Positions 1 to 9,019 of a stretch of 64,000 bases of DNA are shown here, one piece after another; the stretch's first letter is position 1; each line of letters begins with the position of its first letter. The DNA lies in the NCBI RefSeq assembly GCF_023195925.1, contig NZ_JALPRE010000003.1:682001-746000 (forward strand), written 5' to 3'. The notes beneath the pieces are model-generated. The model was not told the DNA's origin and searched no databases. It worked only from the letters and a program-made list of their open reading frames with translations. Made by a program: the position numbers and the translations under genes. The stretch is from Aquimarina acroporae (GTDB taxonomy: Bacteria > Bacteroidota > Bacteroidia > Flavobacteriales > Flavobacteriaceae).

Positions 1-672
1 GCTATAACCATTTGGGATTATGAACGCCTGGTTCTTCAAGCTTTCCCAGAGATTTATAAAGTAAAATGTTTGAATCATACCAAAATTGGTGGTTCACTTA
101 GTGAAGGAAATTTAGTTTACAACGAAGTGGCTCCAGGACATGTTTCAATAATTACAATTCCGAATCTTGCGAATAGAAATGACATAGATCCTTTAAAACC
201 ATACACCAAAAAAAGTACATTGAAAAATATTGAAGAATTCTTAAATGAAAGAACTTCTTGCCAAGTGACCATCCATACTGCGCAGCCCGATTTTGAAGAA
301 GTGAAAGTAAAATGTAAAATAGTTTTAAGAGACGAGTTCCCAGATATTAATTACTACAAAGAAGTAATACAAAAAGACATCATGAACTTCTTAAGTCCAT
401 GGGCTTTTACAACAGATACAGATTTAAATTTTGGTGGAAGAGTGCATAAATCGGTATTAATAGATTTTATAGACGAATTGCCTTACGTAGATTTTATAAC
501 AGATTTTGAACTCTTACATATTAAATCTTCTGGGGGAACTACTTTGGTAGATGAAGCCATTGCATCAACCGCCAGATCGATATTAGTTTCTGTTCCTGCG
601 CTTAAACATGATTTAACAGTAATGCTTAACTCAAATAATATAGTTAATCCAATAGTGTGTAACGATGAATGA
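1..672 (+). CDS. eCIS baseplate J-like protein, C-terminal part (5' end outside window)
   Basis: The reading frame is open from base 1 and continues upstream, so only the last 223 residues are visible. The first residues read ITIWDYERLVLQAFPEIYK and then KCLNH, a stretch typical of baseplate J/gp47-like proteins of contractile injection systems. An apparent TTG start at 70 lies inside this conserved stretch and is not a real start. In Afp-type particles this protein forms part of the baseplate wedge that couples the spike to the sheath. The gene overlaps the next one by 8 bp, which suggests translational coupling within the injection-system operon. Family membership rests on motif recognition and on the neighbours. 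The N-terminal domains cannot be judged. Confidence 0.8.
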   Translation, partial: AITIWDYERLVLQAFPEIYKVKCLNHTKIGGSLSEGNLVYNEVAPGHVSIITIPNLANRNDIDPLKPYTKKSTLKNIEEFLNERTSCQVTIHTAQPDFEEVKVKCKIVLRDEFPDINYYKEVIQKDIMNFLSPWAFTTDTDLNFGGRVHKSVLIDFIDELPYVDFITDFELLHIKSSGGTTLVDEAIASTARSILVSVPALKHDLTVMLNSNNIVNPIVCNDE

Positions 673-3649
673 GCATATTACCATATTAAAAAACCCAGGA
701 TTTAGAGACAGCGAAGATTACGCTGTGCTAAGGAAAAAAGGGATTGATTTAATTGAAAAATTAGGGAGTACCTATTGGACCGATTATAACATTCATGATC
801 CAGGGATTACCTTGTTAGAGCTATTATGTTTTGCACAGACTGAAGTAGGCTTTAAACTTGGATTTTCTATAGAAGACTTACTAGCTTATAAAACCAATGA
901 AGAAGTACTATGGGATGAGCAATGTTTTTATACCGCTAGAGAGATATTAACGGTCAATCCCTTTACCAATAATGATTGGCGAAAAGCACTTATCGATCAA
1001 ACAGGTATTGCAAACGCATGGATACAATGTACGCCATGTCCTTGTCATCCAGATTTTTATGCAGACTGTAAAGAAAGTGAATTAAGTTATGAAGAAACCG
1101 AACACCCAATCACTATTAAAGGGTTTTGGGATACATTGCTAGAACTTGAGGTAGATTCACAATATGGAGATTTAAACAGTGGTAAAATTTTTCATCAGTT
1201 TTCTTTTGATACTAATACTCATAGAGCTACGGCTGAGGTGAGATTTGATCCATGGTATAAGGCGCAACTGGACCAAGGATTACTCAATATTGTTAAAGCG
1301 AATGATATCGTTAGCATCGAACTTACAAATTATCATCTCGACGTTGCCGATGAAGTATTTTATAAGGCCTTAAGAGATCCTTTAAGAGTTGATGTAAGTT
1401 ATAAAGTAACCACTTCGGGTGGGGTAGAAAATATCAATCTGTTAGAACTACCTATAAAAATTTGGTTTAAAACAGAGGAAGGAAGAGAGATCATTCAAAA
1501 AAGTGACATTAAAACGGTTTTTGAAGATATCAATACTACAGGACCTTTTAGCCAATATCTCTATCAATTGAAAAAGGCCAATGAAGCCGTAGAGGAAGCA
1601 AAGAAAACTTTGCACGAGCATAGGAATCTGGCTGAAGATTATTGCAAAATATCAACAGTACCTATTGTAGATGTTGGTCTGTGTGCAGATATTGAAATGA
1701 GTGCCAATGCAGATATAGAATCTGTATTAGGAGAAGCATATTATTTATTTACAGAATATTTAAATCCAGTGGTGAAGTTTTATACGCTTAGTGAACTTCT
1801 TACCGACGGCAAATACACCGAGGAGATTTTTCATGGACCAAAATTAGATCATGGTTTTATTCTTGATGAAGAATTAGATGCTTCAGACTTAAAAACGGTA
1901 TTATATACCTCAGATATCATAAATATCTTAATGGATGTTGAAGGTATTGAGGCGGTAAAAAATATTACGCTTACAAAATATGATGAAGCAGGAAATTTGA
2001 TTGAATCTCAACCCTGGGAGTTAAAGATAGATCCAGGACATCAACCTAGATTATACATTCACGCCTCAAAAGTGTTGGTGTTTAAGGATGAACTACCCTT
2101 TCTTCCATTTCAGGATGAACTTCATGATACACTACAGTTATGGAGAGGGATTAGACAACAGAATAAAATACTTCAAATCGATAATGATTTAAAGGTTCCC
2201 GAAGGAGAATATGTACATCAAAATTCTCATTACCCTTTACAGTATGCGTTACCTGAAACTTATGGTGTTGGTCCACACGGTTTAAAAGAACCAACAACCG
2301 AACAGAGAAAAGGACAAACCAAACAATTAAAAGGATACTTATTGCTTTTTGAACATTTATTTTCAGCCTATGTAAAGCAATTAGAGCGATTTAAAGATGT
2401 CTTATCTATAAATCCGACCATTTCAAAAACCTACTTTGCGGGTTTATTTGGAGAAGAAGATCTTAAAGGAGTATCAGAATATTATGTAAATATTGATGAT
2501 TCGGGATTTCATGATTTATTAGAAAACAGAACGCAGTTTTTAGATCGAAGAAATGGCTTCTTAGATCACCTTTTAGCAAGATTTGCAGAATCTTTTAATG
2601 ACTATGCTCTTATGCTTTATCAAGCTTATGGTTCTGAAGAAAAAGCAGAAGAAGAGCTGATCTTTGATAAAGTTAATTTTTTAGAAAAGTTTCCCTCGAT
2701 CTCAGCCAATCGAGCTAAGGCAATCGATTATAAGGACGAAGCCAAAGTCTGTAATAAAGACAATAGTTCGGGATTAAGCGAGAGAATAAAAGTAGTGTTG
2801 GGTTTAAATGGAGCACATTCGTTTATTCGATATGAGGTAACTAAAAATACTAATGGGAAATGGGATGGAGTCTGGTATCTCGATAATACTCAACATGAGA
2901 ATATTTTGATAGGTATAGAACTTAAAGACATTGATCAGGAATATGATTTAAGAAATCAATTGAAAAAAGATGTAGATGAAGCTATAGAGCAATTAACCTT
3001 AAAAACGCATCTTAAAGTAGTTCCAGATGGAAGTGACTTTATCATTGTTCTAGAAAATAATAGCAACGAAATAATAGCTGCAGGGCCAGATAAGTTTGCA
3101 GTAGAAGCAGATGCAAATACTCAAAAGAATCTTATAGAAGCCTTTATAGATCAGATTGTATTGAGCGAAAAAGTGTATGTGGTAGAACATATCTTATTAA
3201 GACCTAGAAACCTACCTTCAGTGAGTATTCCCGAGGGAGATCCTTTGCTTCCAATTTGTATTGAAAAAGACTGCAATTTATGTGGCGAAGAAGATCCATA
3301 TTCTTTCAGAATTACTGTGGTGTTAAATGGAGAACAAGGAGTTTCTAATAGCGGAATCGCCTTCAGGAAATTTGCCGAAAAAACTATCAGGATGGAAACA
3401 CCTGCGCATTTGGGTGTCAAAATATGTTGGGTTTCTGAAGAACAATTGATCGAATTTGAAACAGCATATTGTGATTGGCTTTCAGAGTTAGCGAAACCCG
3501 ATCCTGATAAACTCTCATTACATATTAAGCTAGAAAAATTAATAGAAATATTTAAAAACTTAAAAAGTGTTTACCCTCAAGCCACCTTACATGATTGTGA
3601 AGATGGAGATGACGAAAACAGGGTTAGGTTAAATAGCACTATCATTTAA
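665..3649 (+). CDS. eCIS baseplate protein (Afp12-like)
   Basis: 994 residues. The N-terminus contains the signature TDYNIHDPGITLLELLCFA (about residues 38-56), highly characteristic of the second large baseplate wedge protein of Afp/PVC/MAC-type injection systems. A C-terminal module from about residue 865 (CIEKDCNLCGEEDPYSFRI, then FAEKTIRMETPAHLGVKICW) is also typical of this family. In known particles it pairs with the J-like protein to make the wedge around the spike. It overlaps the upstream J-like gene by 8 bp and is followed 15 bp later by the next gene. Cys-rich patches near residues 122-133 and 865-873 are notable and may bind metal (inference). No signal peptide, consistent with cytoplasmic assembly. 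Confidence 0.88.
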   Translation: MNEHITILKNPGFRDSEDYAVLRKKGIDLIEKLGSTYWTDYNIHDPGITLLELLCFAQTEVGFKLGFSIEDLLAYKTNEEVLWDEQCFYTAREILTVNPFTNNDWRKALIDQTGIANAWIQCTPCPCHPDFYADCKESELSYEETEHPITIKGFWDTLLELEVDSQYGDLNSGKIFHQFSFDTNTHRATAEVRFDPWYKAQLDQGLLNIVKANDIVSIELTNYHLDVADEVFYKALRDPLRVDVSYKVTTSGGVENINLLELPIKIWFKTEEGREIIQKSDIKTVFEDINTTGPFSQYLYQLKKANEAVEEAKKTLHEHRNLAEDYCKISTVPIVDVGLCADIEMSANADIESVLGEAYYLFTEYLNPVVKFYTLSELLTDGKYTEEIFHGPKLDHGFILDEELDASDLKTVLYTSDIINILMDVEGIEAVKNITLTKYDEAGNLIESQPWELKIDPGHQPRLYIHASKVLVFKDELPFLPFQDELHDTLQLWRGIRQQNKILQIDNDLKVPEGEYVHQNSHYPLQYALPETYGVGPHGLKEPTTEQRKGQTKQLKGYLLLFEHLFSAYVKQLERFKDVLSINPTISKTYFAGLFGEEDLKGVSEYYVNIDDSGFHDLLENRTQFLDRRNGFLDHLLARFAESFNDYALMLYQAYGSEEKAEEELIFDKVNFLEKFPSISANRAKAIDYKDEAKVCNKDNSSGLSERIKVVLGLNGAHSFIRYEVTKNTNGKWDGVWYLDNTQHENILIGIELKDIDQEYDLRNQLKKDVDEAIEQLTLKTHLKVVPDGSDFIIVLENNSNEIIAAGPDKFAVEADANTQKNLIEAFIDQIVLSEKVYVVEHILLRPRNLPSVSIPEGDPLLPICIEKDCNLCGEEDPYSFRITVVLNGEQGVSNSGIAFRKFAEKTIRMETPAHLGVKICWVSEEQLIEFETAYCDWLSELAKPDPDKLSLHIKLEKLIEIFKNLKSVYPQATLHDCEDGDDENRVRLNSTII

Positions 3650-3664
3650 AAAAACGTATTTATT

Positions 3665-6600
3665 ATGGGGCAAACTATTCAACATGATCGGTATCCAAAA
3701 TTTGTAGCAGATCAAGTGCTTACAGAGAAGAGCCTTAATCAGATGTTTGGCTATTTGGAGGAGCAACAACGACTTACACGAACGGCACTCATCGGTATTG
3801 GAGTGATGTGTGGTATGAAAGTAAGTGTAAATGATAGCGGTACAGCCATAACTATATCTCAAGGTGTTGGGGTAACCTCAAAAGGGTACTTAGTAACATT
3901 TCCAGAAACCACTTATACATTTTATAATGATCAATTTTCGGCTGAGCAGGAGTTTTTATACAAACCGTTTATAGACCCTATTACACAAAAACAAAAGTTC
4001 CCTTTATACTTATTACATAATAACGGAGCTGCAGAAATTCAAAAACCAATCACGCCAGCATTTTTGGAAGACAAGGTGGTGGTAATTTTTGTAGAATTGC
4101 TAAAAGTAGAAAACAAAAACTGCGACCCAGATTCTTGTGACGATAAAGGGTGTACGGTTGAGGTTACTCATAGACCTTTATTAGTTGATGCTGAAAATCT
4201 TGATGAATTGGTATATGGAGCCAATGATGAAAAGCCATTCTTACATGAACCGTCATGTATTGAGTGGCCAGAAATAAGAATGCCCAGATATAATGTACCT
4301 AGTACCTTGCTGTTAAACTCTGCCGAAGTTTTAAAGAATTTCCTGAAGGTATTAGACGATACATTTCTTCTTGAAGTTGAAAAGGTGCTGGAAGCAGCGT
4401 ACAGTTCATTTGGTTATTATATCAAAGACGAATTCCCAAGTAATCCTTTTTCAGGATTAAAAAATAGATTTAAATTTTTGTTTGATGGCAGTATAACTAC
4501 CCAACAAGTATTATATGCACAATATTATTATGATTTCTTTTCAGATGTAATTTATGCATATGAAGAGTTACGAAGATTATGCAATGAGTGTTTAACGCTT
4601 TGCTGCCCAAATGAAGATCTCTTTCCCAGACATTTGATCTTAGGAAATGCCATTTCTGCTGAAGATGAATTTAGGCATCACTGGATTCAGTCGCCAGCTT
4701 TTTCATGTAGCTGCTGTTCTGAAGGGAGAATAAAATTCTTACTCAAGAAAATAGTACTTCTCATTCAAAAACTCGACATACCATTTTCTTCTTTTTCTCA
4801 AGATAAGCAACGGGTAAAGATTACTCCAAGTAGTTATGGAGATGTTTCACTTTCTGATAAAGCCATACCCTATTATTATGATATTACAAATTCTCCTGAC
4901 GAGTTGTATGATCATTGGAATTTCAGAAAATCGAAACTTAAAAAAGGAGATACCAATTTATCGTATGATCGGGATAAATATGGAGCAAATAAGTATATTC
5001 AAAATCCACTCGATTATGATATAGAGCCTTACGATTTTTTTAGAATTGAAGGGCACTTAGGACTTAACTGGAAAAACGCATTAGCCGAGGTTAAAAAGAT
5101 CAAAAACGAAAAACGATTACCTATAGATGTAGTTGCACTCAATGGTGATATTTTCGAACTGTTTAGAAGCTTATTGTCGAGTACAGATAGTCTGGGAGAA
5201 CTCATTTCTGGAAACAGAGATATCGCAGAAGAACTAATATGTTATTTTGCAGATATAGAGTCTCAATATGATGCTCATGCTGCTGAATTAAGATGTACTA
5301 TCCAAAAGGTGATGGTGTATTTCTATAACTTGCCAGTAATTCTCGGACAAGGAACTCCCGAAACTGAGAATTTTCCTCAGTCTACAATGATTAGAAAAGC
5401 ATTCCCACAATACAAAACCAAAGCAAATACCTATGGAGATGCATTTGATAAATTTTACGAGCCTATAAAAAATGCAGATTATATATCTCCACTGGCTTTT
5501 AGTTCTGCAGTTGGTTTTGGAGCTATAGGTATTGCAAATAATCAGTTGTTGCTTCTTAACCCTATATATTTGATGTATTATCTTGAAAAGATATATGAAG
5601 CATTACCAGATGGGTTGGTAGAACTTAAAATTAATGTACTTACACAACGGTTGCAAGATGCCTCTAACGTTGCGGGATATATGTTGTTGTTGGCAGATGC
5701 TGCCAATGTTGGAGATAACAATATAGAACTACCTTCATTATGGGAAGAAAGTCTTGGAGCAGTAACTTGGATTTGTAAAGCCGAAGTTTTCAATGTTCTA
5801 TATAAAAACTTCTTGTTTAATTATGCTCTGTTTATTTCTAATCAAACTTTTGCTATGTATGCCTTTAGAAATAGTGGTATACAACATAAGGCCGGTGTAA
5901 CTAACGGAGGAACCTTCATTATGGTGTATAATGATAAAAGAGAAATACGCTCGATTACCGTTACCGGAAGAGTTTCTGATGTAACCGGAGCGCCTTTGCC
6001 AGGAGTAAATATTATAGTAAAAGGAACAACTACCGGAACTATCACAGATTTTAATGGAAATTATACGATAACGGTTCCCGATCCGGATAATTCGGTACTA
6101 GTGGTATCCTCTGTAGGATATCAAACAAGAGAAGAACAGGTAAAAGGAAGAACCTCAGTTAATATTACACTTGGAGCCACTACAGGCCCCGATGTAATTA
6201 ATGATTTTGTAGCAGCTTCCGCAGATATTTCTCGGGCCGAAGCAAGTACAGTAGATCAAGGGTTTAGGGCATTTGTGTCGTCTAAACAGAATGTGAAAGC
6301 TACAAGTGGATTTAGTCCTATTTCAGAAGTAAGAGCTAGTAATTCTATTAAAGGGCTTGGTATAGATAGTGTCTTTGGTGTTTTTGATGGTCCGCAACAA
6401 AGAGATAGCTTGACCGATGAAGAATTGAAAGGTCTTGTTAATCAATTTCCAGATGGCACTGTGATTGCAGATTTCTTTGTGCCTAACATGTGTAAATCAT
6501 CATGTATGCCCATGAATTTTGTCGTGATTGGAGGGGATGATGAACCCGATCAGACCGATATTAGGTTAGAAATGAAGTATGATGAATATTGTGATCAAGA

Positions 6601-7597
6601 TGATACACCATACCAGGTTTTTGCTGAGCCAGAAGGAGGAACATTAACCATAGAAGGCACAACAGTGAGTGATAATGAGTTTATACCATATAACTTTAAA
6701 GTAGAGAATAGTAAATTTAGAGATATAGTAATAAGCTATAGTGTAGATGGCTCAAGCAAAGAAATTAAAGTCAGGGTATTTAAAAACCCAGAAGTTGAAA
6801 TAAAAGTCGATAACATCGATCCTGAAAAAAGAACTATAGAGTTTAGTACTCCCGAAGTGTTTGCAGATAGCTATTTCTGGGATTTTGGCAACGGGGAAAC
6901 TTCTACAGAACAAAACCCTGGTTTGATTGGTTTCGAAAGAGATACGGTTACCGTAACCCTAAAAATAGTAAATGGTATTTGTAGCGATGATAGTACAGCG
7001 AACTTCTCATTTGAAAATGTAATTTTACGCGAGGAGACAGTGTCCTGCACTTCGATTGATCAGATAGCAAAAAGATTCCAGACTTTGGATAAGATAAGTT
7101 CGGCAACCTTCAAAAAATCTATTGAGCAATATCCACTGTTTAAATCGATATTTATTGACAAGTTTTCTAGCATACAAACATTACCCCAGAAAGAACAGTT
7201 TCAGTTGTTGACAGGGGATATCCCAGTATCTGTAATTCAAGTTGTATTGAAAACTTTGGACGGAATAATAAAATCTACTCCAAAACAGAGAAGAGGTGCC
7301 CTTTTATACTTTGAAATCTTGGTACAACTTACTCTTTTCTATGCGTGCTGTCAAAAAGAAGACGTAAATAAAGCAAAGGTTAAAACGGAGAAAACATTAT
7401 TAATGATCAATCGATTAATTAACTCCTGGAAAACTATAGATCCTACATTTGGGAATACAGGTGTCACTGTTTTAAAGAGCATGAAAAAAGTAGTAGAAAA
7501 TGAGTTAACAAAAACTACTTCAGATGCTCTTCATAAATCAATTTATATTGAAGCTCTTCAAGCCATAGATAGTGCGTTAAATCAACTTGTGGGGTAA
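3665..7597 (+). CDS. Large eCIS-associated protein with carboxypeptidase-regulatory-like and PKD domains
   Basis: 1310 residues. The N-terminus (FVADQVLTEKSLNQMFGYLE, then RTALIGIGVMCGM) matches a conserved but poorly described protein found between baseplate and tape-measure genes of Bacteroidota eCIS clusters. Roughly residues 764-836 form a carboxypeptidase-D regulatory-like beta-sandwich (GRVSDVTGAPLPGVNIIVKG ... SVGYQTREEQ), the module otherwise seen at the N-terminus of SusC-type receptors. Residues about 1040-1118 resemble a PKD domain with SYFWDFGNGETS. The last 170 residues look helical. Cys clusters occur near residues 153-163, 306-314 and 348-351. No signal peptide or beta-barrel signature, so it is not a TonB receptor. 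The role is unknown; a surface-exposed baseplate or fibre-like part is an inference from its position and adhesion-type domains. Its stop abuts the next start. Confidence 0.75.
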   Translation: MGQTIQHDRYPKFVADQVLTEKSLNQMFGYLEEQQRLTRTALIGIGVMCGMKVSVNDSGTAITISQGVGVTSKGYLVTFPETTYTFYNDQFSAEQEFLYKPFIDPITQKQKFPLYLLHNNGAAEIQKPITPAFLEDKVVVIFVELLKVENKNCDPDSCDDKGCTVEVTHRPLLVDAENLDELVYGANDEKPFLHEPSCIEWPEIRMPRYNVPSTLLLNSAEVLKNFLKVLDDTFLLEVEKVLEAAYSSFGYYIKDEFPSNPFSGLKNRFKFLFDGSITTQQVLYAQYYYDFFSDVIYAYEELRRLCNECLTLCCPNEDLFPRHLILGNAISAEDEFRHHWIQSPAFSCSCCSEGRIKFLLKKIVLLIQKLDIPFSSFSQDKQRVKITPSSYGDVSLSDKAIPYYYDITNSPDELYDHWNFRKSKLKKGDTNLSYDRDKYGANKYIQNPLDYDIEPYDFFRIEGHLGLNWKNALAEVKKIKNEKRLPIDVVALNGDIFELFRSLLSSTDSLGELISGNRDIAEELICYFADIESQYDAHAAELRCTIQKVMVYFYNLPVILGQGTPETENFPQSTMIRKAFPQYKTKANTYGDAFDKFYEPIKNADYISPLAFSSAVGFGAIGIANNQLLLLNPIYLMYYLEKIYEALPDGLVELKINVLTQRLQDASNVAGYMLLLADAANVGDNNIELPSLWEESLGAVTWICKAEVFNVLYKNFLFNYALFISNQTFAMYAFRNSGIQHKAGVTNGGTFIMVYNDKREIRSITVTGRVSDVTGAPLPGVNIIVKGTTTGTITDFNGNYTITVPDPDNSVLVVSSVGYQTREEQVKGRTSVNITLGATTGPDVINDFVAASADISRAEASTVDQGFRAFVSSKQNVKATSGFSPISEVRASNSIKGLGIDSVFGVFDGPQQRDSLTDEELKGLVNQFPDGTVIADFFVPNMCKSSCMPMNFVVIGGDDEPDQTDIRLEMKYDEYCDQDDTPYQVFAEPEGGTLTIEGTTVSDNEFIPYNFKVENSKFRDIVISYSVDGSSKEIKVRVFKNPEVEIKVDNIDPEKRTIEFSTPEVFADSYFWDFGNGETSTEQNPGLIGFERDTVTVTLKIVNGICSDDSTANFSFENVILREETVSCTSIDQIAKRFQTLDKISSATFKKSIEQYPLFKSIFIDKFSSIQTLPQKEQFQLLTGDIPVSVIQVVLKTLDGIIKSTPKQRRGALLYFEILVQLTLFYACCQKEDVNKAKVKTEKTLLMINRLINSWKTIDPTFGNTGVTVLKSMKKVVENELTKTTSDALHKSIYIEALQAIDSALNQLVG

Positions 7598-9016
7598 ATG
7601 AAAATCAATAATCTACATAGAATACAAAATGCAAGTATAGAATTCGATTTCGATAGACTAGACGAAGCTATGTCCAAGACAAATGATCTTGTAGATTGGA
7701 TCAAAGAGAATGTCTTACAATTAGTAGATGAACATGCCAGTAAATTAAGTGATAGAAACACCGTTACCCAAATTCCTGAATTAACCATAGAACTCAATTT
7801 AACAATAGAAGAAGATCTACTTAAGGAGAGTAATTCGATATATAATTTATTGAGCACTCAAATTCAAACGGCGATAGAGAAATCGATACAAGAACACCAA
7901 TCTAATACAATTTCAAAGAAAGAATTTAATGCGAATATTGTTTTAGAATATATAAAAACAGGGCAGTTGAATCATCAGTATTTAAACGAAGAATGGGAGT
8001 TTCTTATCGGTAATTTTTTACAAAATTTGATAAAGAATAGAACCTCTCAGTTTGTATTACTTAATTCTGTTTCGAATATAGATGCTTTTGTGAGGTTTTT
8101 TAAATTGAAAGATATAACTGTAGTAAAAGAACTTATACAAGCACGGTCACAAGAAAAGAATATAGCTCAATTAATAGATGCTACCTTAAAGCTATTTCTA
8201 TTGAATGTAGATTACTTTTTACCCACGCATCAAATTGATTTTTACTATAAAATATTTAAAGAACTACCGCGATCAAATGTTTCTTTGGTGGTAGTATTAC
8301 AAAAGATAATTAGAGAACAAGTTATAAATGATCGTATTTCAAGTAAGAACTTACTTGTTCCTAAGGAGATAAAAAATGATTTCCCAGAATTGCTTATTGA
8401 AAATATCCAGGAAAAAGAAAAGGATATTAGAAAGAGATTAGAACCAAAAAGTGATATAGGAGAACATCAAACTAATAGTTCAAAAAATACAGAATTCAGT
8501 AGCGAGGTGTTAGATGAAGGAGCTTTAATCATACAAGCAGGGCTGGTACTTTTAGCTCCCTTTATACCACGATTTCTAAAAATATTGGGGTATATTAATG
8601 AAAAAGGAGAGATACACCAAAAAAATAAGCTACCCATACTGTTGCATTACTTGGCAACTGGTGAGAGCATGGCACCAGAATGGAAATTAACATTACCAAA
8701 ACTATTATCGGGATTAAGACCTGGTCAACATTGCGATACCGAACTTGAATCTACTGAAGATTTAGACAACCAAGTAAACGAGTTATTAACTTCGGTAATA
8801 TCACATTGGGAGGCATTAAAAACAACGAGCATAGAAGGATTACGCGAAGCATTTTTGATAAGAGAAGGGAAATTGAAAAAGAAAAATGGTTTTTATTTTC
8901 TCTATGTAGAAGAACAAACAGTAGACATTTTATTGTCTTATGTTCCCTGGAACTATTCAACCATAAAATTAGATTGGATGAGTGAAATACTATTTGTAGA
9001 ATGGAATAAAACATAA
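7598..9016 (+). CDS. eCIS tape-measure protein (CIS_TMP family)
   Basis: 472 residues. The N-terminus (MKINNLHRIQNASIEFDFD) and a C-terminal block from about residue 305 (EGALIIQAGLVLLAPFIPRF, LLHYLATGE, SGLRPGQHCDTELEST, YVPWNYSTIKLDWM) match the tape-measure family of contractile injection systems (Afp14-like). Such proteins set the length of the inner tube during assembly and may carry cargo with them. The start codon follows the stop of the previous gene with no spacer, and the next gene begins 3 bp after this stop, so the gene is embedded in one transcription unit. The middle is low-complexity helical and poorly conserved, as expected for a length ruler. Confidence 0.85.
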   Translation: MKINNLHRIQNASIEFDFDRLDEAMSKTNDLVDWIKENVLQLVDEHASKLSDRNTVTQIPELTIELNLTIEEDLLKESNSIYNLLSTQIQTAIEKSIQEHQSNTISKKEFNANIVLEYIKTGQLNHQYLNEEWEFLIGNFLQNLIKNRTSQFVLLNSVSNIDAFVRFFKLKDITVVKELIQARSQEKNIAQLIDATLKLFLLNVDYFLPTHQIDFYYKIFKELPRSNVSLVVVLQKIIREQVINDRISSKNLLVPKEIKNDFPELLIENIQEKEKDIRKRLEPKSDIGEHQTNSSKNTEFSSEVLDEGALIIQAGLVLLAPFIPRFLKILGYINEKGEIHQKNKLPILLHYLATGESMAPEWKLTLPKLLSGLRPGQHCDTELESTEDLDNQVNELLTSVISHWEALKTTSIEGLREAFLIREGKLKKKNGFYFLYVEEQTVDILLSYVPWNYSTIKLDWMSEILFVEWNKT

Positions 9017-9019
9017 AAT

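Noticed and set aside
5950..6180. SusC/TonB-dependent receptor
   Set aside because: Only the regulatory-like module is shared. There is no signal peptide, plug or beta-barrel, and the gene sits among injection-system genes.
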